Part shown: positions 11,801 to 24,293 of the stretch, in pieces | Layout of the letters: each line of letters opens with the position of its first letter | Numbering within the stretch: the stretch's first letter is position 1 | The notes under the pieces: model-generated | Told to the model about the DNA's origin: nothing | Seen by the model: the letters and a program-made list of their open reading frames with translations, nothing else | The model's database searches: none | NCBI GenBank assembly: GCA_022813625.1 | Contig: JAKLMB010000011.1 | Location: 372,001-436,000 of the forward strand | Direction of reading: 5' to 3' | From: Aaosphaeria pasadenensis | Lineage: Eukaryota > Ascomycota > Dothideomycetes > Pleosporales | DNA: 64,000 bases | Made by a program: the position numbers and the translations under genes

Positions 11801-14223
11801 AACAGCCCGAAAAAGACAAACTCAACGTCCATCCATTGTTACAATGACTGCCATCATCATTTCATGTTGTTTATTATAATCACAACAACCACAACAATAA
11901 CCACGGAAGAACGCAGAACACCGTCAACAATAGCCATAACCGATCGGTCGAATGTGCCGCGGGCGCTTCTCTACTCCTGGCGAGCCATTTCCGCGCGGCT
12001 TGACGCCATCCAATTACTCCGGCGATGATAGCGTGAAGAGGCGCCGAAGCCCAAGCAAAGCAAGGTCACCCAACTTGTCAGTAAATAGTGATCCTTTGGA
12101 ACAATAATACTCATGGGCCGGAGTTGAAGCGAGACGGAGGCGCATTGGAAGGCCGGTGGTTGCCCATCCATCCATCGTATCTTTAACATAGCTAGCTTGC
12201 TCCGAGTCGAATGCGATGAAATGCGATAGTGAGCCCCCCCCAAAAGGGCAATTGGATCGGTCCACACAAATATTCCCAGTACCTGTATACACGAAAATGA
12301 TGCTATAGATAGACGTCTGGTAGGCAAAAAAGACTGGAAGGGTGTCTAATACTTGTGGCAATGTCGTTTGGAAGAATGCAAACCAGATACCCAGAAGAGA
12401 GCCTGGTCCGTCAGCCACGGGGGTTGTGCGATGCCAATGGGGTAAAGAGTACTCCGTACTGTGTGATTCTTCATTATTGTTGTTATTTATTGTTTTTATT
12501 GTTGTCACACACACAAACGCACATAGTTACCGTTAATTCCTGACTTTCAATTTGCAAACGACTAATTAGGTTGGTTGGGCACACGCTTCGGCATGCATTC
12601 CTACGTCCCGCGAGGTCAAAGCGTCTGCCTAACAATCCATACACTGACACAGTAACTAGTAACCACATACCATCACCTTTTCATCTCTATTCACTTCACA
12701 CGACACACCACATTACTGTCTTCACTACTCCGTACACTACGCTACACTCTGCACTACACCACACTATACTGCCCTGCACCAATTAAACAGACTACACCTA
12801 ATTATTCATACTCGCACCATCTCCAGTCTCCCATCTTCATCACCCGGGTCACTTCCTCACTCACAGTATTCATTACTACCAAACATCTTCTTCTCCCCTT
12901 TCATCATCTTCATCCTCATCTTCAGATTTATCTCCATTCCATCATTTCCTCTCTTCTTCTCTTTCCCTTCACGAACGGCCTGTTATTCGAAGACGGCTCG
13001 GTACACTACACGTCCACGATCACCCCCGTATCAGCGCCAATCCTCCAATCCGGTCCGACCCACTACAAGCATACGTGCACGAACCCCCGAACGAACAAAC
13101 GCATAAGCCATCTCTCCGGCCGCTCATACCTTTTGCTCAGTGCTGCCTACCTGGGTCCTATCGTGCCTACCGACAGCAAACAGCCAGCACAGTTACGGGC
13201 ATCGGAACAAGACACAAACTCTCTCCTACACCTACCTACTCAGGTACAACCGTACATACACGCGGAAACATACAGGCCCCCTTGCGGGTTCCATCAAGCG
13301 TCGCTCGCTGCCGAAGGCTCTCCCTCGTTCTTCCGTTCAGGGATCCTGGAGAATCCTTTTCCAACCCGTCCCAACTGCTGTTCCCTTGCCCATCAAGCAA
13401 TCGTTCGACTTTCCACACTGGTTGTACTCCGTACACGCGAGTATATCGCTGTTCGTACCGTACCGTATTGTACACAGTGTAATTAGACCACCAGATACCG
13501 AGTATAGACTTGGCTCGAATTGGAATCTCATACTACTGGTACCTACAGCTAGCTGGGTTGGCCAGGCTCTGCTCTCCTCTGGGCGCGCCACTTTACCAAA
13601 ACCCACACCCACCACAGCTACTAAACCTTGACCAAAAACAAGAGCCAACCCAACGCTCGGATTGTTGCGCGCTCCTTTACCACGCTTCCTGGCTTCCTTT
13701 CCCCCCACCCCTTCGACTTCCGCTTCCACTACTCGAACTACTGGCTCTCCTCTTGCTCGTCTCCCTCATCCCCACTAAGCCATCCGGGCCACTCCTGGTC
13801 CCTTTCCCGGTCCCCTCGGTCCCCTGTCCGCTCTCCTAGCTGGTCCCTCCATCAGGCCTACGCTTCGAGAGCTTCTACCTACAACCGTACTTACGCTGAA
13901 CACCTACTGCTGCGATCTACGTTCTTTGTCCGCACACGCCCTCGTCCCGTGCTGGTCGATCCACACAACTCTTCTCCATCTTCGACTGTGTACAACTTAC
14001 CTATACAGTACCTAATCGTACTACTTCTTGGTGCTACTGTAGTCTCGACTACTACTGCTACTTCAAACGACTGCGTTTGCTTCGACACGACAGCCATCGC
14101 CTCCACACATAATCCAAATCTCCTCCGTGATTCGCGAGGCAGTCTCGCTTCTTCTTCTCCTCCTCCCCTCTTTTGCTCTCCCCTCCCCTCCTTCAACCTT
14201 CACTCTTCTCTACCACCGCCACA
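8875..14223. other. Gene-free stretch with a long pyrimidine-rich leader before URC4
   Basis: More than 5.3 kb without a supportable protein gene. The first part (8.9-12.5 kb) is of mixed composition with only short open frames. It contains a gcatt repeat near 10585-10602 and a gtgtgtg run near 11670-11682. From about 12.6 kb to the URC4 start the plus strand becomes C/T-rich, as in long fungal promoters and 5' leaders. The 284-codon open frame at 13628-14482 overlaps the URC4 start in another frame, is Ser/Pro/Thr-rich from the same compositional bias, and is not considered real. An unannotated non-coding transcript cannot be excluded. Confidence 0.55.
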
Positions 14224-15928
14224 ATGCGTCTCTTCGCCCGCAAGACGTCGAAGCCCACCCATTCTCCTGGCGCCAGCCAGCCAAATGACTCCAATGGCTC
14301 TCTCAAATCCCCCGTACCAGGCTCTGCCAATGGCTCGAAGACGCCTACAATCAACATTCCTGACGTACCTCTGCCAAAAGCTCCCGACCCGTCGCTCGAT
14401 CCTGCCGGTTACCTTCGTAGCATCTACGCTGTTCGTGAGCGATCAAGGCTCGTGCTCGAGAAGGCGAAAAAGAACCAGCTGAAGCATTTCACCGTGGACA
14501 TGAGCAAGTTCCAGGATGCTGCAGGTTATGTGGTCTCTATCATCAAGGCAAGAATTTCCTCCCCTCAATCTGATGATTTCTCTTTTCAGATGCCATTCGC
14601 CAATGGAACTCACTTTTTTCCTCCTTGACATGCCATACTAACTTGAGGTGCAGCGCGATTACGCCCCCGATTATGCTTCAATACCTCCACATGGACGATG
14701 GCAACATTTCGAAGTCGGCGGCCGCCCGCGCGTCGAACAACTTATGCAATCCTGGCCCAAGACTGTCGACAACCAGGAACGTACCCGTCGCCTCATTGAT
14801 CTTTTCCTAGTATCTGTGCTTCTCGACGCTGGCGCTGGAACAAAATGGCAGTATCGCAGCAAAGAGTCTGGCAGGTTCTATCGCAGAAGTGAAGGTCTCG
14901 CTGTGGCCAGTTTGGAAATGTTCAAGGCTGGCGCTTTCAGCAGCAATCCCAACGAACCTTGCCAGGTCGATAGTGCCGGTCTCAAGAAATTGGACGTTAA
15001 GGCTGTGGCACGTGGACTCCAAGTTACCGAACAAAACCCATTGGACGGTCTTGAGGGACGCGCTGGACTGTTGCTTAAACTCGCCGACGCTTTGCAGAAT
15101 CAGGAGGTATTTGGGCTGGAAGCGCGACCTGGAAACATGCTGGGTATGGGAGCTACCCCTCTGCGCTTGGACGATCATGAAAGCTAACTCTGCACAGACT
15201 ACCTACTGTCGCATCCATCAACGCAGGCCTCATCAGTTCCCATCATCCCACTCCCCACTCTATGGAACGTGCTCATGGACAGTTTGGCACCAATCTGGCC
15301 CTCAACACGCACACAAATCGACGGCATCTCTATTGGCGACGCATGGCCGTGCTCAGTTATGCCGTCGCATCCTACCCATCCCTGGGAGAATATCGTGCCA
15401 TTCCATAAGCTTACCCAATGGCTCACGTACTCACTCATGGTGCCAATGACCAAGCTTCTCAATGTTCATTTTGCCGGTGCCGATCTCCTAACCGGACTTC
15501 CCGAGTACCGCAACGGCGGTCTGCTCATCGACACCGGCTTGCTGACTCTGAAACCCGAGGATGCGAAGCGCGGATTGGCCCAATACCATCGCAATGCCCA
15601 GGTCAAGGGCCAACCCAGCGTGGAGGTCGTCCCAATGTTCACAGCCGACGACGATGTTATTGTCGAATGGCGCGCCGTCACGGTGGGATTCTTGGATGAA
15701 CTTCTCGCAGAAGTCAACACGCTCCTCGGTCTTAGTGGACGAGACAAATTGAGCCTGGCCCAGATGCTCGAGGCCGGCAGCTGGAAGGTAATTGGCGCGC
15801 AGTCCCCCACATTCCCGAACAACATGCTAACTTGACCAATTCAGGGCGGCCGAGAGATTGCAGAGGTGTCGCGGCCCAACACCAAAGAACCGCCAATCAT
15901 GATCTTGTCTGATGGAACCGTTTTCTAA
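14224..15928 (+). CDS. URC4: URC4/Urg3-type DUF1688 uracil-catabolism protein, 495 aa
   Basis: Four exons: 14224-14547, 14654-15143, 15198-15787 and 15845-15928. After a Ser/Pro-rich N-terminus, the DUF1688 body starts near residue 60 (YLRSIYAVRERS) and includes the strongly conserved stretch RWQHFEVGGRPR (about 123-134) and the later DTGLLTLKPEDA region. It ends in ILSDGTVF. In Lachancea kluyveri, URC4 is one of the genes required for the URC route that degrades uracil as a nitrogen source; the protein's own reaction is not securely known. The first intron uses a GC donor (aag|gcaaga) with an actaac branch and gtgcag acceptor. Using the upstream GT at 14525 would delete GYVVSIIK, which belongs to the family. 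No other URC gene is present here. Confidence 0.92.
14548..14653 (+). other. GC-AG intron in URC4
   Basis: The 106-bp intron begins gcaaga after AAG and ends gtgcag. A perfect actaac branch site lies about 13 bases before the acceptor. Splicing restores phase 0 and joins SIIK to RDYAPDY. The unspliced frame stops inside the intron, so splicing is required. Confidence 0.85.
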
Positions 15929-17468
15929 GATACCCTGTACTTCCAGTTTTGTTATTGCCTTCGGCCTCGCCATTGTTACTCTCATTCGACGATTCCATGT
16001 TACCACGTACGCACGGCCATGTGCCCCCGCCGCTTCTTATTTTCCGCGCGGCACGACGTTGTTTGGTAGCTTTTGCTTTTTTTCATGTTCATACTTCATG
16101 CCCCTCCAGCAGAGCCCCTTTTTCTCATCTGAGTATCGATAACCTTACCAACCTGTTTTGGCATTTAACAACGGCATTTATCTGTTTTGCGCCTAGTACG
16201 CGACCTTGGCACGGACCTGGACCGGCCCTATTATCTGTTTCCTTGCGTTTTCAATTCTCCACACAATTCATACACAACAGATGGCTTTTCTGGAGGAATC
16301 GAAAGGGAAAAAAAATTAATTTACACTTCTTGGCTGATATTCATGAGTTGGATAATGCCTTTTTCTCTTGCTCGCAATACGAAAGGCCTATGTTATTGGA
16401 TTGAAGAAGCCGTGCAATGCAAGACAACAAGATTAATCAGGCCAGAAGAAATCGAGAGCGAACTCATCTAGCGTAAGCACCAAATGCATATTGAAATGTA
16501 ACATGCGGCAGGCAGCAAAGACCAAGACTGATGATCATTGTTGTTTTATGGCGTGACGCCCAGAACTTATACAGAACAGATGGAATAGGACAACGCTGGT
16601 TGACACATTGCGAACTTATCGCATGAGCGTAGAGCAATCGCAATCGCACATGAGCATTGAACTCATCTCATCTATGGTCTGGTCAGTGGTGTGGCTGGCC
16701 GTTGACTGTGTAACATGCAATACAAACCTACTCGGTCATACTGCCAGACCGTAGGATGCTCGATCAGGGGCACGGCGGAACGCGGGAGGCTTTCCGTTGC
16801 CCGACTTGGCGAACAACTTCATTGATAATCGGGTTCGGCAGGGAGAAGAGGACATCATTTCTCTACAGTAGAATATAACCTGTATGCTAATAGCATAACT
16901 TACTCTATGTAGAGCGAGAGATGGGACCATGCTCCACTACAAATTTTGCCGGCCCACTACTGGAACACGGAACAATGGCATTCAGTGGGGATGTTTTATA
17001 GTACGATTGTACGAGTGTGTGCTTGCATAATGTACATATATACGATGCAAATATGTGAATATGTAGGCATGAAGCTATGCACGCACACGTACCGTGACAT
17101 CTCTTGCGGACATCGGCTTTACGCGCTCCAAATACAGGATGCACATGTTGTTAATTGTGATGAAGAACAACAGCTCAACAAGCCACCGTTGATTGGTCAA
17201 TCCCCACGATTGCCAAATTTCGGCATTGTGATACCCCGTTCCGAGGATGCAGAATTAATCTAGCCACAAATGGTTAGAGCCAAGACCTCCCAACGTCACT
17301 CCTTGGCTGCTTTGGAGATAAGCTATGTTACTGTAAAGTATACTTCACGATAATACCAATTGTTGATCCTTCACGTCGAGATCTCTGCCTAGTTATTGAA
17401 CTTAGGCTTTTCTTTACGTATCTTTCAATTGATCTACGCCTTGAAGCTCCAACGTTCGCGCCGCCGCC
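15929..17468. other. Intergenic region between URC4 and GTR1
   Basis: About 1.5 kb holding the URC4 3' flank and the GTR1 promoter. It is AT-richer than the genes, and the open frames are short with no domain or splice support. I see no gene. Confidence 0.6.
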
Positions 17469-18618
17469 ATGAACACGACCAAGCGACAGAAGCAGCGCAA
17501 GGTGCTGTTGATGGGAAAGTCAGGCGCGGGGAAATCGTCCATGCGGTCCATCGTCTTCAGCAACTACGTCGCAAAGGATGTTCGAAGGTTAGGCGCAACT
17601 ATAGATGTTGAACATAGCAATATCAAGTTCATGGGCAACCTTATGCTCAATCTTTGGGATTGCGGAGGACAGGACGGCTTTGTGGAGAACTACCTCACCC
17701 ACCAGCGCACCCATGTCTTTGGCTCCGTCGCCGTCCTCATCTTCGTCTTCGATATCGAGTCCCGTGAATTCCAAGCCGACGTCGTCTCCTACTCCAACAT
17801 CATCCGCGCTCTATCCGAATCCTCTCCCTCCGCGAAAGTCTTCTGCCTGATCCACAAGATGGATCTTGTCCAATCCCGCCTACGAGTCCAGCTCTTTGAA
17901 GAGCGCGCCGAATACATACGTCAGGCTTCAGAAGGCTTCAAGGACGAAGTCGAGTTCTTCCCAACCTCCATCTGGGACCAGAGTCTCTACAAGGCGTGGA
18001 CGCAAATCATATACTATCTCATCCCGAACGCGGGCACGATCGAGTCGCTGCTGCAACAGCTCGCAGAGGTTATCGACGCTAGGGAGCTCATTCTATACGA
18101 AAGGACGACTTGTCTCATGGTCACACATGTAACGCGGGGAATGGAAAGCCAGAATCCTTTTATAGACCGCTTCGAGCGCATATCGAGCATTCTCAAGACG
18201 CACAAACAATCCATGGCGTAAGTAACCATTCTACCTTAATTCCTGCCTGCCACACAGCCGCCCACCACCATCCCAACCCATCCTCCAAACCTCCAAAACC
18301 CCCCCAATCCTTAACAAAACTCCCTCCAGAAAACACACCAACCTCCCCCCGAACATCGCAAACTTCGCCGAGATGCAGATCAAAACCGGCCGCTTCATGT
18401 TCTTCATCACGCGCCTGACCGAGAACACCAACCTCGCCGCCTCGATTCCCCCCTCCGAACAAGTCTTCAACGCCGCGAGAGTCAACATCATGCTCGTCCG
18501 CCCGCGCTTCGCGGAGCTCGACATCGCGAGCAAGCCCCGCCTGGGGATGCAGCAAGCCTTCGCACACGGTGCGGAGGGCGGCGAGAGGGAGAGGAAGGAG
18601 GGGGAGCCGGCGTATTGA
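17469..18618 (+). CDS. GTR1: Rag-family GTPase Gtr1 (RagA/B), 345 aa
   Basis: Exons 17469-18217 and 18330-18618. The 112-bp intron (gtaagt...ccag) contains a C-rich tract and is bridged by an Ala codon. The N-terminal GTPase domain has a P-loop GKSGAGKSS at about 16-24, a switch-II DCGGQD, and HKMD as the G4 motif, the replacement for NKxD typical of Rag GTPases. The C-terminal half is the roadblock-like dimerisation region. In yeast, Gtr1 pairs with Gtr2 in the EGO complex on the vacuole and signals amino-acid sufficiency to TORC1. The C-terminal ~25 residues (GGERERKEGEPAY end) look lineage-specific. The start matches the short N-terminus of homologues. Confidence 0.95.
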
Positions 18619-21281
18619 GGTGTTGGGGATTGTTTATATGATGATATAGGATATGCCTGTCACGGGCACGAGTAGTAGCGGGGCGGCGCGAGGAAGGGAA
18701 TACCGGACTTCTTGGAGTAAATTATGATACCCATATATACATATGTAAAACCAATGCCAATACAAATTACAAATCGACTGGTAGATTCAATTTGAACAAC
18801 CAAATGACTTCTTTCACAGAGCAGAAGGACATTTCCTTGATATTACTTGTATGTCTTGTCTTACACTCATCTCACTCTTCCCTTATAAAATTAGTCAAAT
18901 TAGGGGCATATCTTTCTTTTCCTTTCTTACACCGGTCACACAAAAGAACCTAACACGTATAGATAGTACCAAAGTACCTAGCAACCCCAAAAGAACCTGA
19001 ACTCGGAGCATAATGACCCAGGGCTGAAATTGCCTTCGGACTATTAGAAGAAGAGGAAAGATAAAGGATAGTAAACTTCCTCGAAAAAAAGATTTCAGAT
19101 CTGGGAAGATGATAGATTTGAGAGGCATTATTGATAGACATACGCCCACACCAACGTACATACGCAACGCAACGCAATACGCAACACAAAGTCGCCACCC
19201 GCGCGCCTATTCCCCTCCCCGCCAAACACAGCGTCCGAACAGGAAGTCCAGCCACGTGGGAAGGGAAACGTTGCCACTGTCACAGCACGTACGACTGGCA
19301 GGCTTATCCATGTCACGTCAAACGAAGGTAACACACGTAGCACGTTCGTTGGATGGATTGGATCTGAGGGGCGACGGATCGTATCGGATCGGCATCGTGA
19401 CGACACGGGAAGGACAAGACAAGGAAGGACGATGAAGGAACAGGTATAAGACGAACGATGGTTGTTCGTGAGCGAGTGAGTGAGCGAGAGTTGGACTTGG
19501 TGATTGGTTGTACAGTCTTATCGGTGTTATCGTTCCGATGGGTTGGTGTCCGGAAAGGGCGTTTTCTTATACGGGGTTAGTGGAACGGGAATGGTTCAGG
19601 CGATCTTTTGGCGGGGCGAGGCGAGGGAACGCGTGCTGGAGAAGGCTGAGGTTAGGTATTTGGAGATTGTGAGTAGGAAGTGAGGGAAGGAGATAGGTGA
19701 TGTTATCGTTGAGATCAATTGGGGGGATTGATTAGAAGTCGATAGAAGCCTAGATACATCTAAGTCAGCCAGGATGCATGCATTTCTGAACATCGTACCA
19801 CATAGAAGAAACAAGACCGCATTCTGGGGTGGAAAAAAAAGAATTCCAAAAAGCCGTTTTAATCCATACTTTAAGTGTATTAAAGGCATGCTCCCTTTCA
19901 TTTCGTTCCATTTCGCTTCGACTTCTACTTCTACTTCCATTTTCTACTTCCACTCCCGTTCTTGGACAGTTCGAACCCGACAATTCCAAAGCGTGAAACA
20001 CTGCATGTGCACGTGGAACACTGCAAGTTCATGCAGAGCACAGATGCAACATTCTCCCCCCGCCCAGTAAAAAGTGGGGTCTGCCGTTTGTGTGTAAGTC
20101 TGTGGAGAAGGCTTGTGCGTTTGTGTCGATTTGCTTGAATGGTCGAGTAGTTTGTACAACGGCGGTAGCGACGTCGTCCGGATTCGGCTCGGCTCGCTGC
20201 GCTGGATCGTCTGTAAATGCTACTCGTTATGACTTGCAGCCCTTCACATTAATCATCGGTAATGGTGCAATTTGTCATTGCGATGCTAAGCATTTGAGCG
20301 AGAAGGCGAATGGATTGAAAAGGAACTAACTGGTTGAGTGACTCGCCTGCTATATGCATAGATGGCAACACTCGTTCAATGCATCCAAATCTGAATATGG
20401 TACAAGAGGGCGAAGATACTCATAAGTGTCCAGTGCAGCTCAATCAATGAAAGCAGGGCTAAATTCGTGACACCAACACAAGGGCGAAGAAAGACAATAA
20501 AATGAACAATTGAAACGGACGAAGAAATTTGACCCAACACAAGCATGTCCGAAATCGTTTACCGTGTGTCGTACTGCACCAGGCCAATAACAGTGCATCA
20601 GGAATGGCTACCTGAGTGCCCATGGATTGTCAATGCACCCTGTTCCATTGTTCTAGCTCTTGAAATGTCGGCGGAGACTAGATCAGGCAACATTAAGAAG
20701 GAAATCGTACTAATACAAGTGCATAATGATACAGAAGGGGCCGCCGGATAAAATAAAGGGAAAACCTATTGTTCGCTTTTGTAAAGAAATTTCGAGGAAA
20801 CATGAAACACAGATTATTTTGCAAGTTATGTGATCAGCCATTGGATATTCCAACTCGAGACCAGAAATCCTTGGTACCAGGAATATAGTAAAACGCTTAC
20901 ATGGGGCGAAGAATGAGGCCCGGAAATGATACTGATAGAAGAAGTATGAAGTGACCGGTAGCAGTACCAAATAAGGCGACATGCTATGCTATAGGTGGCA
21001 TAGCATTGTTGATAATTGGGACCCAACAGAGGCAGGGTTCTTTTACTTGGAATGTCGACCCATCAGATGAATTTAGCTGGTCTCGAGTCATCGCGACTGT
21101 GAAAGAAAAGCCATATTTGAAATATCGAAGCGAGTAGAGACGGATTAGATCAGGCCGAACCGGATGAACGAAAAGACCTTCAATGCAACGTGTAGCCACA
21201 GCAAGTCCATGTACCGCCGCCACCGATCCAGTAAGGTGATTCCATGTTTGGTCTCGTAACACCGGGTAATCAAATGGGTGA
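18619..21281. other. Convergent intergenic region between GTR1 and the transcription factor
   Basis: About 2.7 kb between two stop codons. It contains short degenerate repeats (gagtgagtgagcgag near 19470-19490 and cttctactt units near 19918-19950). Two minus-strand frames just downstream of the transcription factor stop (20984-21262 and 20710-20982) show no recognisable motif and lie where a 3' UTR is expected. No gene is supported. Confidence 0.55.
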
Positions 21282-24200
21282 TTAGTGTCCGGTCAACCCT
21301 CCAACCACTTCAAAAAGAGCTGGATCGCGAGCCTTGTACATAACGTCATCATTGCCAAAAGCTGTTTCAAGACTGTCCTTTACTCTCCAGTATTGTCCGA
21401 AACTGCCGTTTCTGATGCCCTGTTCTTCTGTAGACGCAATTTCAATCAAATGTTGAAGACGTTTAGTAATAGCCTTTTGCTGCGCACGGGCCGAAGCCCA
21501 GAAGTTTGCTAGTTCTTCAATGCATGAGAGAGTTGTATCTACGGTCTCGATGAGACCGTTTAAGGTTGAGACCGTGCCAGCCGCACTAAGCACGTCGACG
21601 GAAAGCATCAATGCATAACCTGGGAAGGGAGTGGAAAACAAGAACTCAGAGCTTGAGTTGGGCGGAAGTCGTTGACGGCGATTTACTGGAGCCAAGGAAT
21701 GCATGATCGATAGAAAATGAGATGCGTTCCGAAAAGACTGGTCAATGTTTCGACTGACCTGGTCCGTTGAGAGAGCCCATAGACGGACATGGCGATTGAG
21801 TCGGATGATGGTAGTGTGGTAAAGCGCGTGTAGAGAAATGAATGTTCCAGCATGGCCTTCCACGATACTGTTGTCAAGATTTTGCGCGGAGTAACGAAGG
21901 TTCGCCGGTAAGATGCCCTGCCACGTCTCCAGCCTCTCGTATGTCGTCGAATAAAAGGATTCGTAAAGCCGTTCATAACCATTATCCGGCCGACGCACTG
22001 CACGGCTAGTAAATGTCAACACGTCCCCCCAGATTGCTGAGATAAGAGTGAGGTACGCCATATCTCCAAGAGGTGGACCAGGAGGAGCTTGGCGACTCAA
22101 AAGCTCAAAGTCGAAGAACGGTGTATCACAAGGATTGGAGGCTTCATAAAGGGTCTCGAGGCACGGAAGCCGAAGGAAAGTATCCTCGATGTTGATAACA
22201 CAGAGTGTGCCGCCACAAAAGCCGTTGTAGCGCTGTTGGTGCATTAGGTCAAGGGTGGTGGTCGCCGTAAACGCGGTGGAACTTACATCCATCAAGAACC
22301 CGGACCAGAAGGTGCGACGGCAACACTCTTCCAAAGTACGGCGGTCGAATCCGTAGTCCAGTTCAGGGGACAAATCCGGTACTTCTTGGATCCCTTCTTC
22401 GGTGTTGAGTTTTAAAGCACTGATAGCACGCAAGCCAGCACCACAGAAATCCCATGCTTCCTGAGACTTTCCCCGGGCAAAATTATAGAGCGCAAGCATC
22501 AATCTACTCTGGCAAAGTTGCAAGGTGAACTTCCCAAATCGTTTTTCGGTCCCATAAGCAGCAATCGCTGCGAAGCGTTTGCCAAGGGTTCGTTTGTCGA
22601 GGTCATTCGAGAAGATGGAACCCATGGCAAGTACGGAGTACAGCAGCATCAGGTGGTCCTGGGTTTTCTCGCGGTTAGTCTCGACCCATGTCGAGAATGG
22701 TTTCCTAGGGAACATTCCATATGTTGCGCGTCCCGCATGGAGAAAGTAGAGATCCAGAAGGTGCATTGTCAAACGGGCATCTGTTTCATATGGATCCTGT
22801 TCCCATTGGACAGCTAGATGATCCTGGTGTGAACCACGTCTGGGGTCGTCTGGATCCATGGCATTCATTGAGCCGCTCCAATCCGAATCAACGGAGTGCA
22901 CCGACATATCTCTTGAGGTAGCGACCGAAGTAGGGCGAAAGTTTCGATGCTTGAACGGAGAACCAGCGTTCCAAGCTTCGACAGTTCTGGAAGGATCACG
23001 GTGCTCTTCTAGAGCTTTTGGTTTGTCGGGGCCGGCCACAGGACTGACTAGTTCTGTCGATGGGTTCTTAAATAGTGCCGATGACGATGACGGTGATGTT
23101 TCTCCCGAAGCATTGCTCATGCCAGCCTGATTGAGGCCACTATCATCAAGTTAGTATTTGTCATGTGAAGAGTGCACTCCGCATTGTCAGCGATTTCAAA
23201 TCAGAATAAGTCAATGCATATAAGACCATTGTAGCGAAGAGTGAGAGGTCGACAGGTATAGCACAAAATCTACTCACCCTCTACAAGCTCTCTGTGATTT
23301 GGCGCATTGATGACACTTTGGGTAACCCGGCTCGCACTTGATCTTCTTTTCTCTACACGTCAGGCACGCCTGAGCGAGCCTCTTCCGTGGTTTCCCTGCC
23401 TTTGTAATGCCCCAGGATGGATTGACCGGTTCCCCATCTATAACAGCGCGACAATATGAGCCATCCTCGTATATGTAACAGCGGCCCTCGCCAGGTACCT
23501 CTCGTTGCCCTACACAACGTGACGATCGTATAGGAGCACGAGAGGACACATCGGTTCGTCGCCTGACTGGTCTGATCATGTCCATTGGATCGTCATGTTG
23601 TGGCTGCCCTGCGAAACCGCCTATCGGGTTAGATAATGCGCTCATTGTCGACACTGTTGATGGTTTTTGATGAATCTTACCGGCAGGATCCATGTGCGTT
23701 GCTCTTGCAATGCTTGCATGGCGCGGGAATTCCGATTGATATGAGTGAGGTGTGGACGATTGTGCCGGATATGATAGAGATTGGCTTTCTCCAAGAAGGT
23801 TGGTGGGGCCGTAGCGGTTCACTTGTGGTATTCGCGATGTAATAGCATTGTTCTCTACTTTTTCAGGGCTGTAACCGTCGAAATCATGCCGCCTTTTCAG
23901 GGTTGGGCTATTAGAACCGTACCGCTCCGAGGTACCCTGAGCTAGAAAGGCAGCGCCACCTGATCGTGATGGAAGATCATGGAACTTATTATCCAACAGC
24001 TCTGGTTCCAGAAGAGTTCGAAGGCTTGGTAGCTGCTGTGCATTGTTGGGTGATGGGTCAGTATCCCGGGGTCGATGATGTTGGGTCGGAGGTATGATCT
24101 CAGGCCGTGGTGGAGCGGCGTCTGGCTTCTGGTACGGACTGTAAGTAGCGAACGGCTGAGAAGGAGCCGGCCGTGAAGGAAGATTGGGCTGGCGGTTCAT

Positions 24201-24293
24201 GTCGAGGGCGAGCATAGCAGCGGGAGGAGGAGACGGTCGATGTTCGGCACCCGAGGTGGGATGGCTTCCACGATACATTGGTCGACAAACCAC
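21282..24293 (-). CDS. Zn(II)2Cys6 fungal transcription factor with an internal zinc cluster, about 939 aa
   Basis: Exons 24293-23278, 23139-22287 and 22232-21282. Intron 1 (23277-23140) has a gtgagt donor and actaac branch. Intron 2 (22286-22233, 54 bp) is in frame and stop-free. The long disordered N-terminus is followed by a conserved-looking segment (GRCYIYEDGSYCRAVIDGEP, then NPSWGITKAGKPRKRLAQ), then the zinc cluster with Cys at about 310, 313, 320, 327, 330 and 337 (spacing 2-6-6-2-6). The C-terminal half is the fungal transcription factor (middle homology) domain; with intron 2 removed it reads FWSGFLMDRYNGFCGGT, matching the family. Start is uncertain because Met6, Met27 and Met32 are also possible. 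The internal zinc cluster resembles developmental regulators such as RosA/NosA only as an unproven idea. Confidence 0.88.
22233..22286 (-). other. Stop-free 54-bp in-frame intron in the Zn2Cys6 gene
   Basis: The sequence begins gtaagt directly after ATG GAT and ends caccaacag before CGC TAC. It is 18 codons long without a stop, so an ORF reading translates it. Removing it places Arg-Tyr after FLMD, the junction expected in the fungal transcription factor domain. Confidence 0.8.

Noticed and set aside
13628..14482. 284-codon plus-strand open frame
   Set aside because: It is Ser/Pro/Thr-rich from the local C/T bias, overlaps the URC4 start in a different frame and shows no domain.
20710..21262. 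Two minus-strand open frames just after the transcription factor stop
   Set aside because: No motif, and their position fits the 3' UTR of the regulator.
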